From assembly GCF_037911585.1 (NCBI RefSeq), contig NZ_JBAJNS010000001.1, forward strand, positions 5,553,001-5,617,000: 64,000 bases of DNA. The letters run 5' to 3'. The position numbers and the translations under genes are program-made. Origin of the DNA: Streptomyces sp. GSL17-111. Its GTDB lineage: Bacteria > Actinomycetota > Actinomycetes > Streptomycetales > Streptomycetaceae. Positions 28,415-36,389 of this stretch are shown piece after piece (position 1 is the stretch's first letter; each line of letters opens with the position of its first letter). The notes beneath the pieces are model-generated. The model searched no databases. It saw only the letters and a list, made by a program, of their open reading frames with translations, and had not been told where the DNA came from.

Positions 28415-30580
28415 GTGAGCAGCGGCAACGGCACCGACGGCGACGGGCAGGCCCCGCCCGCCGAGCAGCTCGCCCTCATCCGCGAGACCGTGCGGCGCAC
28501 CGCACCACGGGCCCGCCCCCGCACCTGGCGCGGTGCCGCCCTCGCGGAGAGCCTCCCCGTCGCCCGCGTCCTCGTCGACAAGGGCCTCGTCCACCTCGAC
28601 CGCTACTTCGACTACGCCGTGCCCGCCGCCATGGACGCCGAGGCGCGGCCCGGGGTCCGGGTCCGGGTCCGCTTCGGCGCCGGTGAGCGGGACGGCCGGC
28701 GGGAGGGCGGCGGGCTCATCAACGGGTTCATCGTCGAGCGGGTGGCCGAGAGCGACTACCCCGGGACGCTCGCGCCCCTCGCCCAGGTGCTCTCCCCGGA
28801 GCCGGTCCTCACGCCCGCCCTGCTCGCCCTGTGCCGGGCCGTCGCCGACCGCTACGCCGGCGCGCTCGCGGACGTCGTCCAGCTCGCCGTCCCGCCCCGG
28901 ATGGCCCGGGCCGAACGGACCGCCCCGCCGCCCCCGGCCGCACCCGTGCCGCCACCGGCCGCGCCCGAACCGGGCGGCTGGGCCCGGTACCCCGAAGGGC
29001 CCGCCTTCCTGACGGCGCTGCGCGAGGGCGGCGCTCCGAGGGCGGTGTGGACGGCGCTGCCCGGCCCGCGCTGGCCCGACGAGCTGGCCCGCGCCCTGCT
29101 GACGGCCGCCGCCTCCGGCCGGGGCGCCCTCGCCGTCGTCCCCGACGGCCGGGCCGCCGCCCGCGTCGACGCCGCCCTCGCTGCGCTGCACCCCGGCAGC
29201 GACCCGCTGCACGTCCTCCTCACCGCCGACGCCGGGCCCGAGGCCCGCTACCGCCGCTGGCTCGCCGTCAGCCGGGGCCGCGCCCGCGTCGTCGTGGGCA
29301 CCCGGGCGGCCATGTTCGCCCCCGTGCGCGACCTGGGCCTGGTGGCCGTGTGGGACGACGGCGACCAGGCCCTGCGGGACGAGCACGCGCCCCGGCCGCA
29401 CGCGCGGGAGGTGCTCATGCTGCGCGCCGTGCACGAACGGGCGGCGCTCCTGGTCGGCGGCCACACCCGGACGGTGGAGGGCGAGCGCCTCGTCGACGCC
29501 GGCTGGGCCCGCCCGCTGACGGCCGACCGGGCCACCGTGCGGGCGACCGCCCCCCTCGTGCGCACCGTGGGGGACCTCGACGAGGTCCGCGACGTCGCGG
29601 CCCGCACCGCCCGGCTGCCCAGCCTCGCCTGGCAGGCCGCACGGGACGCCCTGCGCCTCGGGCCCGTCCTGGTGCAGGTACCGCGCCGGGGCTACGTGCC
29701 CCGGCTGGCCTGCGAGCGCTGCCGCGAACCGGCGCGCTGCACCGTCTGCCGCGGCCCGCTGACCTCGCCCGGGGGCGCACGGGAGCTCACCTGCGGCTGG
29801 TGCGGCGCGGCCGCGGGCGAGGCACTGCCGCACTGGCGCTGCCCGACCTGCGGCGGCGCGCGGCTGCGGGCCAGCGTCGTGGGCACGGACCGTACGGCGG
29901 AGGAGCTGGGCCGGGCCTTCCAGGGGGTGCCGGTCCGCGTCTGCGGGGGCGACCACGTCGTCCCCGCGGTCCCCGACCGGCCGGCCCTGGTGGTGAGCAC
30001 GCCCGGGGCCGAGCCCGTCGCCGACGGGCCGGGTTACGCGGCGGCTCTGCTGCTGGACGCGTGGGCGCTCCTCGGCCGCGCCGACCTACGGGCCGAGGAG
30101 GAGGCCCTGCGCCGCTGGCTGGCGGCGTCCGCCCTGGTCCGCCCGCACACCGAGGGCGGCACCGTCGTCGCCGTGGCCGAGCCGACCCTGCGTCCGGTGC
30201 AGGCCCTCGTCCGCTGGAACCCGGAGGGCCACGCCGCACGCGAGCTGGCCGAACGGGCCGAGCTCGGCTACCCGCCGGTGTCGCGCATGGCCGCCGTCAG
30301 CGGGCTGCCGGAGGCCGTCGCCGCGTTCCTCTCCGCCGCGCGCCTGCCGCCCGACGCCGAGATCCTGGGGCCGGTGCCGCTGCCGCGCCGGGAGCCGGGA
30401 CAGCCCCGCCGCACCGGTGACCCGCCGCCGGGGGAGGCGTGGGAGCGCGCGCTCGTGCGCGTCCCGCCCGGCAGCGGTGCGGCGCTGGCCGCCGCGCTGC
30501 GGACGGCGCAGGCGGCCCGGCTCAGTCGGCGTGAAGGCCCGCCCGTCCGCATCCTGATCGACCCCACGGACCTCGGCTGA
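28415..30580 (+). CDS. priA: PriA-like replication restart protein lacking ATPase motifs
   Basis: PriA recognises stalled forks and reloads the replisome. The 721 residues keep the N-terminal DNA-binding domain (PVARVLVDKGLVHLDRYFDYAVP) and the zinc region of four CxxC-type pairs (CERC, CTVC, CGWC, CPTC between about 430 and 485). The helicase core is degenerate. No GxGKT Walker A lies in the RYPEGPAFLTALREGG region, and the DEEH box reads VWDDGDQA. Actinobacterial PriA proteins are known for this loss, so a scaffold role without helicase activity is likely. GTG 28415 is chosen because upstream sequence is the metK terminator. Confidence 0.88.
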   Translation: MSSGNGTDGDGQAPPAEQLALIRETVRRTAPRARPRTWRGAALAESLPVARVLVDKGLVHLDRYFDYAVPAAMDAEARPGVRVRVRFGAGERDGRREGGGLINGFIVERVAESDYPGTLAPLAQVLSPEPVLTPALLALCRAVADRYAGALADVVQLAVPPRMARAERTAPPPPAAPVPPPAAPEPGGWARYPEGPAFLTALREGGAPRAVWTALPGPRWPDELARALLTAAASGRGALAVVPDGRAAARVDAALAALHPGSDPLHVLLTADAGPEARYRRWLAVSRGRARVVVGTRAAMFAPVRDLGLVAVWDDGDQALRDEHAPRPHAREVLMLRAVHERAALLVGGHTRTVEGERLVDAGWARPLTADRATVRATAPLVRTVGDLDEVRDVAARTARLPSLAWQAARDALRLGPVLVQVPRRGYVPRLACERCREPARCTVCRGPLTSPGGARELTCGWCGAAAGEALPHWRCPTCGGARLRASVVGTDRTAEELGRAFQGVPVRVCGGDHVVPAVPDRPALVVSTPGAEPVADGPGYAAALLLDAWALLGRADLRAEEEALRRWLAASALVRPHTEGGTVVAVAEPTLRPVQALVRWNPEGHAARELAERAELGYPPVSRMAAVSGLPEAVAAFLSAARLPPDAEILGPVPLPRREPGQPRRTGDPPPGEAWERALVRVPPGSGAALAAALRTAQAARLSRREGPPVRILIDPTDLG

Positions 30581-30603
30581 GCCCCGCGCGCCAGCGTCCG
30601 ACG

Positions 30604-30643
30604 CGGTCCGCGCGGGCGCCGCGCTCAGCCGCCGCGCGGACCG
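30604..30643. terminator. Bidirectional terminator between priA and the HTH gene
   Basis: CGGTCCGCGCGG (30604-30615) pairs perfectly with CCGCGCGGACCG (30632-30643). The right arm lies in the last codons of the minus-strand gene. It can serve both convergent genes. Confidence 0.6.
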
Positions 30644-31167
30644 GGGAAGACGCCCGGACGCGGCGTGCCCGGCACGCTGCGGGCCGCCGGCACGGTCGGC
30701 GTCACCGGGGCCGCGCCCGGCCCGCTCTGCCCGCCCGGACCGCCCTGTCCGATGACGTCCTGGGCCGCCGCCACGGCCGCGGCCGACCGGTCGGCCGGCC
30801 CCGGGGCCCCGTCGCCGGCGCGCCGCGAACCCCCGTAGCGCCGGTGCACCGCCTGCTTGGTGACGCCGAGCGCGGAGCCCACCGCGTCCCAGGAGAACCC
30901 GAGCGAGCGGTCGAACTCGACGGCGGCCGTCACCAGGCTCTCCACGCTCTCGCGCAGCTCCTGCGCCAGCCGCACGGTCGGCGCGGGGGCCCGGCCGTAG
31001 ACGACGAAACCGGCCGACGGGCCGGCGCGGCGGGGGCGGTAGACGTTCCCCAGCTGGGCGGTGAGGGTGCGCAGTGCGTCCACCTGCCGGCGGACCCGCT
31101 CGATGTCCCGTACCAGGAGGTGCAGGCTGGCGCGTGCCTGGGCGTCGTGGGTGGCGTGGTCGGCCAT
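30625..31167 (-). CDS. Helix-turn-helix protein of unknown function
   Basis: The 180 residues begin with a helical segment (ASLHLLVRDIERVRRQVDALRTLTAQLG) likely to form a coiled coil. A conserved-looking LAQELRESVESLVTAAVEFDRSLGFSWDAVGSALGVTKQAVHRRYG carries the helix-turn-helix at about residues 97-117. The last 60 residues are low-complexity Gly/Pro. I know of similar short HTH proteins in actinomycetes but no defined role. ATG 31167 is preferred because GAGAGG lies 7 bp upstream; a TTG two codons earlier is possible. It is convergent with priA and divergent from fmt. Confidence 0.75.
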   Translation of the reverse strand: MADHATHDAQARASLHLLVRDIERVRRQVDALRTLTAQLGNVYRPRRAGPSAGFVVYGRAPAPTVRLAQELRESVESLVTAAVEFDRSLGFSWDAVGSALGVTKQAVHRRYGGSRRAGDGAPGPADRSAAAVAAAQDVIGQGGPGGQSGPGAAPVTPTVPAARSVPGTPRPGVFPGPRGG

Positions 31168-31268
31168 GGACAAGCCTCTCGAACCGGCGTGGAAGGGGCC
31201 GCTGAACGACCGGCCGTCCAGCGCCCCCTACGGTCACATCGCCTTGCCCAACGCCGGATCCGGGCTGG

Positions 31269-31348
31269 GGTCACGGCCGGGGCGCGAGCGGGGGCCCGGT
31301 GGGGCGCGCACCGGCCGGGCACGCCCCACCGGGCCACGGTCCGTGACC
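31269..31348. repeat. Nested hairpin in the HTH-fmt divergent gap
   Basis: An inner perfect 14-bp stem (31293-31306 with 31322-31335) lies inside an outer 8-bp pairing GGTCACGG (31269-31276) with CCGTGACC (31341-31348). The 277-bp gap also holds a TAGACT box (31354-31359) that could be the fmt -10, without a clear -35. The structure is upstream of the start of fmt transcription if that box is real, so a DNA-level role or a terminator of leftward readthrough is possible. Confidence 0.5.
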
Positions 31349-31444
31349 GGCCGTAGACTGATGCGCCGTCCGACGACGCGTCCCGCGTCCCGTTTCCGTC
31401 CTGGCGCGGCCCGGAGAGGCAGCCCGGAGAGGTAGTCCCCACCG

Positions 31445-32377
31445 ATGAAGCTCGTCTTCGCCGGCACCCCCGAGGTCGCCGTGCCCGCGCTGGACGCCCT
31501 GATCGCCTCCGAGCGGCACGAGGTCGCCGCCGTCGTCACCCGGCCCGACGCACCGGCCGGACGCGGCCGCCGGCTGGTGGCGAGCCCGGTCGCCGAGCGG
31601 GCCGAGGAGGAGGGCATCGAGATCCTGCGCCCGGCGAGCCCGCGCGATCCCGCGTTCCAGGAGCGGCTGCGGGCGATCGCCCCGGACTGCTGCCCCGTCG
31701 TCGCCTACGGCGCGCTGCTGCCGAAGCCTGCGCTGGAGATTCCGGCGCACGGCTGGGTCAACCTGCACTTCTCGCTGCTGCCCGCCTGGCGCGGCGCGGC
31801 GCCCGTCCAGCACGCCGTGCTCGCGGGGGACGGGCTCACGGGCGCCTCCACCTTCCAGATCGAGGAGGGGCTCGACTCCGGGCCGGTCTACGGCGTCGTC
31901 ACCGAGGAGGTCCGCCCGACCGACACCAGCGGCGACCTGCTGACCCGGCTCGCGCTCGCCGGTGCGGGCCTGCTCGCCGCGACGATGGACGGCATCGAGG
32001 ACGGCACGCTGCACGCCGTGCCGCAGCCCGCCGAGGGCGTCAGCCACGCCCCGAAGCTGACCGTGGCCGACGCCCGGGTCGACTGGAGCGCCCCGGCGCT
32101 GCGCGTGGACCGCGTCGTGCGCGGCTGCTCCCCGGCGCCCGGCGCCTGGACGGTCTTCCGCGGCGAGCGGCTCAAGCTCGTGCAGGCCGTGCCCGACCCC
32201 CAGGTCACCGACCTGGCACCGGGTGAGCTGCGGGCGGGCAAGCACACCGTCCACGTCGGCACCGGCTCGCACGCCGTCGAGCTGCGGTGGGTCCAGCCGC
32301 AGGGCAAGAAGCCCATGCAGGCCGCCGACTGGGCCCGTGGCGCCCGCACCACTGCGGGCGAGCACCTCGGCGGCTGA
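31445..32377 (+). CDS. fmt: Methionyl-tRNA formyltransferase
   Basis: The enzyme formylates initiator Met-tRNA with 10-formyltetrahydrofolate. The 310 residues open with KLVFAGTPEVAVPALDAL. The catalytic triad region is NLHFSLLPAWRGAAPVQ (Asn, His), with the Asp in IEEGLDSGPVYG. A C-terminal OB-like domain around RVDRVVRGCSPAPGAWTVFRGERLKLV binds the tRNA. The insert GRGRRL near residue 40 matches the acceptor-arm loop. Its partner def is not in the window. rsmB follows at 123 bp. Confidence 0.97.
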   Translation: MKLVFAGTPEVAVPALDALIASERHEVAAVVTRPDAPAGRGRRLVASPVAERAEEEGIEILRPASPRDPAFQERLRAIAPDCCPVVAYGALLPKPALEIPAHGWVNLHFSLLPAWRGAAPVQHAVLAGDGLTGASTFQIEEGLDSGPVYGVVTEEVRPTDTSGDLLTRLALAGAGLLAATMDGIEDGTLHAVPQPAEGVSHAPKLTVADARVDWSAPALRVDRVVRGCSPAPGAWTVFRGERLKLVQAVPDPQVTDLAPGELRAGKHTVHVGTGSHAVELRWVQPQGKKPMQAADWARGARTTAGEHLGG

Positions 32378-32500
32378 CGTCCCCACGCCCTCCCCCCCCC
32401 GGCACCGGCCCCCGCACCGGCACGGGCGGCCCACCGCCCCGCGTAAGCTGGGACCTTTCGCCGATCGAGCCGTTCCCGAACCCTCCGGAGCACCTTCCAC

Positions 32501-33940
32501 GTGAGTGACCCGACCCGTCGCCGCCCCCCGCGTCCGCACGCGCCCCGGCGCCGCCCGCGCAAGGACCCGGTGCGCGTCCTCGCCTTCGAGGCGCTGCGCG
32601 CGGTGGACGAACGGGACGCGTACGCCAACCTGGTCCTGCCCCCGCTGCTCCGCAGGGCCCGGGACGCCGGGGAGCTCGACGCGCGCGACGCCGCCTTCGC
32701 CACCGAGCTGGTCTACGGCACCCTGCGCCGCCAGGGCACCTACGACGCGGTCATCGCCGCCTGTGTGGACCGCCCGCTGCGGGACGTCGACCCGCCGGTG
32801 CTCGACGTGCTGTCCCTGGGCGCGCACCAGCTGCTCGGCACCCGCACCCCGCCGCACGCCGCCGTCAGTGCCAGCGTCGACCTGGCCCGCTCGGTGCTGA
32901 GCGACGGCCGGGCGAAGTTCGTCAACGCCGTCCTGCGCCGGATCGCCGCCCACGACCTGGACGGCTGGCTGGAGCGCGTCGCCCCGCCCTTCGAGGACGA
33001 CCCGGTCGAGCACCTCTCCCTCGTCCACGCCCACCCGCGCTGGATCGTCTCGGCGCTGTGGGACGCCCTCGGGCCCCGGGCCGGGCGGGAGGAGATCGAG
33101 GCCCTGCTGGCCGCCGACAACGAACGCCCCGAGGTCACCCTGGTCGCCCGCCCCGGCCGGTCCACGGTCGAGGAGCTGCTGGGCCCGGACGGGCAGCAGG
33201 CCCGGCCCGGCCACTGGTCGCCCTACGCCGCCCGGTTCACCGAGGGCGGGGAGCCCGGGGCCGTGGCGGCCGTCCGCGAGGGACGCGCCGGAGTGCAGGA
33301 CGAGGGCAGCCAGCTGGTGGCCCTCGCGCTGGCGAACGCCCCGCTGGAGGGCGACGACGCCCGCTGGCTGGACGGCTGCGCCGGACCGGGCGGCAAGGCG
33401 GCCCTCCTCGCCGCGCTGGCGGCCGGGCGGGGCGCAACCCTGGTGGCCGCCGAGAAGCAGCAGCACCGGGCCCGGCTGGTCGCCCGCGCCCTGGCGGGCA
33501 ACCCGGGCCCCTACCAGGTGGTCACCGCCGACGGCACGCGTCCGGCCTGGCGCCCCGGTACCTTCGACCGGGTCCTCGTCGACGTGCCCTGCACCGGGCT
33601 GGGCGCGCTGCGCCGCCGTCCCGAGGCCCGCTGGCGGCGCCGCCCCGAGGACCTGGACGGCTTCGCGCCGCTCCAGCGGGCCCTGCTGACGGAGGCCCTG
33701 GACGCCGCCCGCCCCGGCGGCGTGGTCGGCTACGCGACGTGCTCCCCCCACCCGGCGGAGACCCGCGCGGTGGTGGAGGACGTCCTGCGCGGCCCCCGTG
33801 GTGGGGGCGCGCAGTGGATCGACGCCCGCCCGCTGCTCCCCGGCGTCACCGAGCTGGGGGAGGGGCCCGACGTCCAGCTGTGGCCGCACCGCCACGGCAC
33901 CGACGCGATGTACCTCGCCCTGCTGCGCAAGGCGGGCTGA
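32501..33940 (+). CDS. rsmB: 16S rRNA (cytosine-967-C5)-methyltransferase RsmB
   Basis: RsmB adds a C5 methyl group at 16S C967 with S-adenosylmethionine. The 479 residues begin with a basic tail, then a NusB-like RNA-binding domain (RVLAFEALRAVDERDAYANLVLP to about 155). The methyltransferase domain follows with motif I LDGCAGPGGKAALLAA, motif IV DVPCTGLG (Cys364) and motif VI TCSPHPAET (Cys414, the expected nucleophile). GTG 32501 follows a CCGGAG-like site. fmt-rsmB-rpe is a common actinobacterial order. Confidence 0.95.
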   Translation: MSDPTRRRPPRPHAPRRRPRKDPVRVLAFEALRAVDERDAYANLVLPPLLRRARDAGELDARDAAFATELVYGTLRRQGTYDAVIAACVDRPLRDVDPPVLDVLSLGAHQLLGTRTPPHAAVSASVDLARSVLSDGRAKFVNAVLRRIAAHDLDGWLERVAPPFEDDPVEHLSLVHAHPRWIVSALWDALGPRAGREEIEALLAADNERPEVTLVARPGRSTVEELLGPDGQQARPGHWSPYAARFTEGGEPGAVAAVREGRAGVQDEGSQLVALALANAPLEGDDARWLDGCAGPGGKAALLAALAAGRGATLVAAEKQQHRARLVARALAGNPGPYQVVTADGTRPAWRPGTFDRVLVDVPCTGLGALRRRPEARWRRRPEDLDGFAPLQRALLTEALDAARPGGVVGYATCSPHPAETRAVVEDVLRGPRGGGAQWIDARPLLPGVTELGEGPDVQLWPHRHGTDAMYLALLRKAG

Positions 33941-34021
33941 GCCCGGGCGGGTCCGGGCGGCCGGGTCGGGCCGGGGAGAGGCGCCCGAGGGCCCGTCGGC
34001 ACCGAGCGCCATACTGGGACC

Positions 34022-34696
34022 ATGGCTCAGATCAACCCCAGCATCCTGTCCGCCGACTTCGCCCGCCTGGCCGACGAGGCCAAGGCGGTCGAAGGGGCCG
34101 ACTGGCTCCATGTGGACGTCATGGACGCCCACTTCGTCCCGAACCTCACGCTCGGTGTCCCCGTCGTCGAGGCCCTCGGCAAGGCCACCGGAACGCCCCT
34201 GGACTGCCACCTCATGATCGAGGACCCGGACCGCTGGGCGCCGCAGTACGTCGAGGCGGGTGCCGGTTCCGTCACCTTCCACGCCGAGGCGGCCGCCGCC
34301 CCCGTCCGCCTCGCCCGCGAGATCCGGGCCAAGGGCGCCCGCGCGTCCATGGCGCTGAAGCCCGCCACGCCGATCGAGCCGTACGAGGACCTGCTGCCGG
34401 AGCTGGACATGCTCCTGGTCATGACGGTGGAGCCCGGCTTCGGCGGTCAGGCGTTCCTCGACATCATGCTGCCCAAGATCCGGCGCACCCGGCGGCTCAT
34501 CGAGAAGCACGGCCTGCAGATGTGGCTGCAGGTCGACGGCGGCGTGTCCGCGTCCACGATCGAGCAGTGCGCCGAGGCGGGGGCCGACGTCTTCGTCGCC
34601 GGGTCCGCCGTCTACGGCACCGACGACCCGGCCGCGGCCGTCCGCGCGCTGCGCCGCCAGGCGGAGGAGGCGACGGCGCGCGCCTGCGCCCACTGA
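34022..34696 (+). CDS. rpe: Ribulose-phosphate 3-epimerase
   Basis: This metal-dependent TIM barrel interconverts ribulose 5-phosphate and xylulose 5-phosphate in the pentose phosphate pathway. The 224 residues show INPSILSADFARL, the metal site HVDVMDAHFVPNLT with His and Asp, LDCHLMIEDP with its His, MALKPATP, the loop TVEPGFGGQAF and QVDGGVS with the second catalytic Asp. GSAVYG binds phosphate. The ATG at 34022 lies 81 bp after rsmB. Confidence 0.97.
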   Translation: MAQINPSILSADFARLADEAKAVEGADWLHVDVMDAHFVPNLTLGVPVVEALGKATGTPLDCHLMIEDPDRWAPQYVEAGAGSVTFHAEAAAAPVRLAREIRAKGARASMALKPATPIEPYEDLLPELDMLLVMTVEPGFGGQAFLDIMLPKIRRTRRLIEKHGLQMWLQVDGGVSASTIEQCAEAGADVFVAGSAVYGTDDPAAAVRALRRQAEEATARACAH

Positions 34697-34831
34697 GTCG
34701 TCCCCGCGTACCGGCGCTGCGCCTTCCCCGGTCGGTGCGCCGTGCACGCAACGGATCGAGGACGCCGTTCGATCTGCGAGGATGAACCCGCGGCGTGAAG
34801 GTGATGATGGCTGACAGTGAGGTGAGTTGCG

Positions 34832-35857
34832 GTGTCGACGGGTCGGGCAGCAGCGAGAATGGGGCCCGCCGAGCTGATGCAGGCTGCGGCGATGGCGCGC
34901 CGCTTCTACCTGGAGGGCAAGTCCAAGATCCAGATCGCTGACGAGTTCGGCGTCAGCCGCTTCAAGGTGGCCCGCGTCCTGGAGACGGCGCTGGAGCACG
35001 ACCTGGTCCGCATCGAGATCCGCGTCCCCGCCGAGCTGGACGCCGAACGCTCCGACGCGCTGCGTGCCCGCTTCGGCCTGCGGCACGCCGTCGTCGCCGA
35101 GTCGCCCGCCGACACCGCCGAGACGGTGGAGAACGTGGCGGACCCGGAGAACCTGGGCGAGGTCGCCGCCGACCTCCTCGGTGAGCTGGTCACCGAGGGG
35201 GACGTGCTCGGACTGGCCTGGGGGCGCTCGACCATCCACATGGCCACCGCGCTGCGCCGACTCCCGCCGTGCACCGTCGTCCAGCTCACCGGCGTGTACG
35301 ACGCGGGCACCGCCGACCGGGGCTCGGTGGAGGCCGTGCGGCGGGCCGCCGAGGTCGCCGGGGGAGAGGCGCACCCCATCTACGCCCCGATGCTTCTGCC
35401 GGACTCGGCCACGGCGGACGCCCTGCGCCACCAGACGGGCATCGCCGCCGCCTTCGAGTACTTCGACAAGGTGACGGTGGCCGCCGTGTCCATCGGTTCC
35501 TGGGAGCCGGGAATCTCCACCGTCCACGACATGCTGTCCGAGAGGGAGCGCGCGCACTACGCCTCCCTCGGGGTCGCCGCCGAGATGTCGGCCCACCTGT
35601 TCGACGCGGACGGCCGCCGCATCGGCCGGGACCTGGGCGAGCGGTGCATCACCGTCGAGGCGGCCCGGCTGCGCCGGGTGCCGGAGGTGGTGGCCATCGC
35701 GGGCGGCCGCCGCAAGGCCGCCGCCATCGGTGCTGTCCTGCGTTCGGGCCTGGTCACCAGCCTGGTGACGGACACGGCGGCCGCCGACGCGCTGCTGGAG
35801 GACCGGCGTCCCGTGCCGCGTCCGGCGCTGGAGCGCGCGGACCCCGACGAGGCGTGA
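34832..35857 (+). CDS. SorC/DeoR-type sugar-binding transcriptional regulator
   Basis: The 341 residues have an N-terminal helix-turn-helix at about residues 20-55 (ARRFYLEGKSKIQIADEFGVSRFKVARVLETA). A SorC-type effector domain follows that is related to phosphosugar isomerases (LGLAWGRSTIHMATAL, VQLTGVYDAGT, GSWEPGISTVHDML, AIAGGRRKAAAIGAVLRSGLVTSLVTD). Such proteins sense phosphorylated sugars and control carbohydrate or nucleoside use. No sugar operon follows; its neighbours are rpe upstream and a potassium antiporter pair 22 bp downstream. GTG 34832 follows a GAGGTGAG site. Confidence 0.88.
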   Translation: MSTGRAAARMGPAELMQAAAMARRFYLEGKSKIQIADEFGVSRFKVARVLETALEHDLVRIEIRVPAELDAERSDALRARFGLRHAVVAESPADTAETVENVADPENLGEVAADLLGELVTEGDVLGLAWGRSTIHMATALRRLPPCTVVQLTGVYDAGTADRGSVEAVRRAAEVAGGEAHPIYAPMLLPDSATADALRHQTGIAAAFEYFDKVTVAAVSIGSWEPGISTVHDMLSERERAHYASLGVAAEMSAHLFDADGRRIGRDLGERCITVEAARLRRVPEVVAIAGGRRKAAAIGAVLRSGLVTSLVTDTAAADALLEDRRPVPRPALERADPDEA

Positions 35858-35879
35858 CCGACCGGGAACGGAGTAAGCC

Positions 35880-36386
35880 ATGACCACGCGACGCACCCCG
35901 CTGCCGGGCGTCGGTGTCCAGTACGACCTCAGCACGCGCGACGGACGGCACATCTCCGTCGTCGCGCACCAGGACGGCCGCCGCTTCGTCGGCTTCTACC
36001 GTCCCGACGACCCGGACGCCTGCCAGGCCACCATCCCGCTGGAACCGGACGAGGCCGGCGCGCTGGCGGAGCTGATCTCGCCCGACGAGGCGGCGTCCAC
36101 CACGGTCCAGCACGGCGACATCGAGCTGGACCTGGTCAGCGAGCGCATCACCGTCGACCCCCGGTCCCCCTACCGGGGCCGCCTCCTGGCCGACACCCAG
36201 GCCCGCCGCCGAACCGGCGCGTCCGTCGTCGCCGTGCTGCGGCGCACCGGGGCCGTGCCGTCCCCGCGCCCGGACTTCCGCCTGGAGGCCGGGGACGTGC
36301 TGCTCGTCGTCGGGACGCGGCAGGGCGTGGACGCCGTCGCCGAGCTGATCGCCGGAACCCTGGGCGCCGACGAGGACGAGGCCTGA
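35880..36386 (+). CDS. KhtT-like regulatory subunit of a K+/H+ antiporter (RCK_C/TrkA-C domain)
   Basis: The 168 residues comprise an N-terminal domain (GVGVQYDLSTRDGRHISVVAHQDGRRFVGFY) and a C-terminal RCK_C ligand-binding domain (SVVAVLRRTGAVPSPRPDFRLEAGDVLLVVGTRQGVDAVAELI). In Bacillus the equivalent KhtT binds cyclic di-AMP and gates the partner antiporter KhtU. The partner gene starts 3 bp downstream, so the two act together at the membrane. The ligand is inferred from the family. Confidence 0.88.
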   Translation: MTTRRTPLPGVGVQYDLSTRDGRHISVVAHQDGRRFVGFYRPDDPDACQATIPLEPDEAGALAELISPDEAASTTVQHGDIELDLVSERITVDPRSPYRGRLLADTQARRRTGASVVAVLRRTGAVPSPRPDFRLEAGDVLLVVGTRQGVDAVAELIAGTLGADEDEA

Positions 36387-36389
36387 CGC

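Noticed and set aside
31271..35953. A 1560-codon minus-strand open frame
   Set aside because: It covers fmt, rsmB, rpe and the SorC-type gene in antisense, is low-complexity Gly/Ala/Arg, and has no ribosome-binding site or domain.
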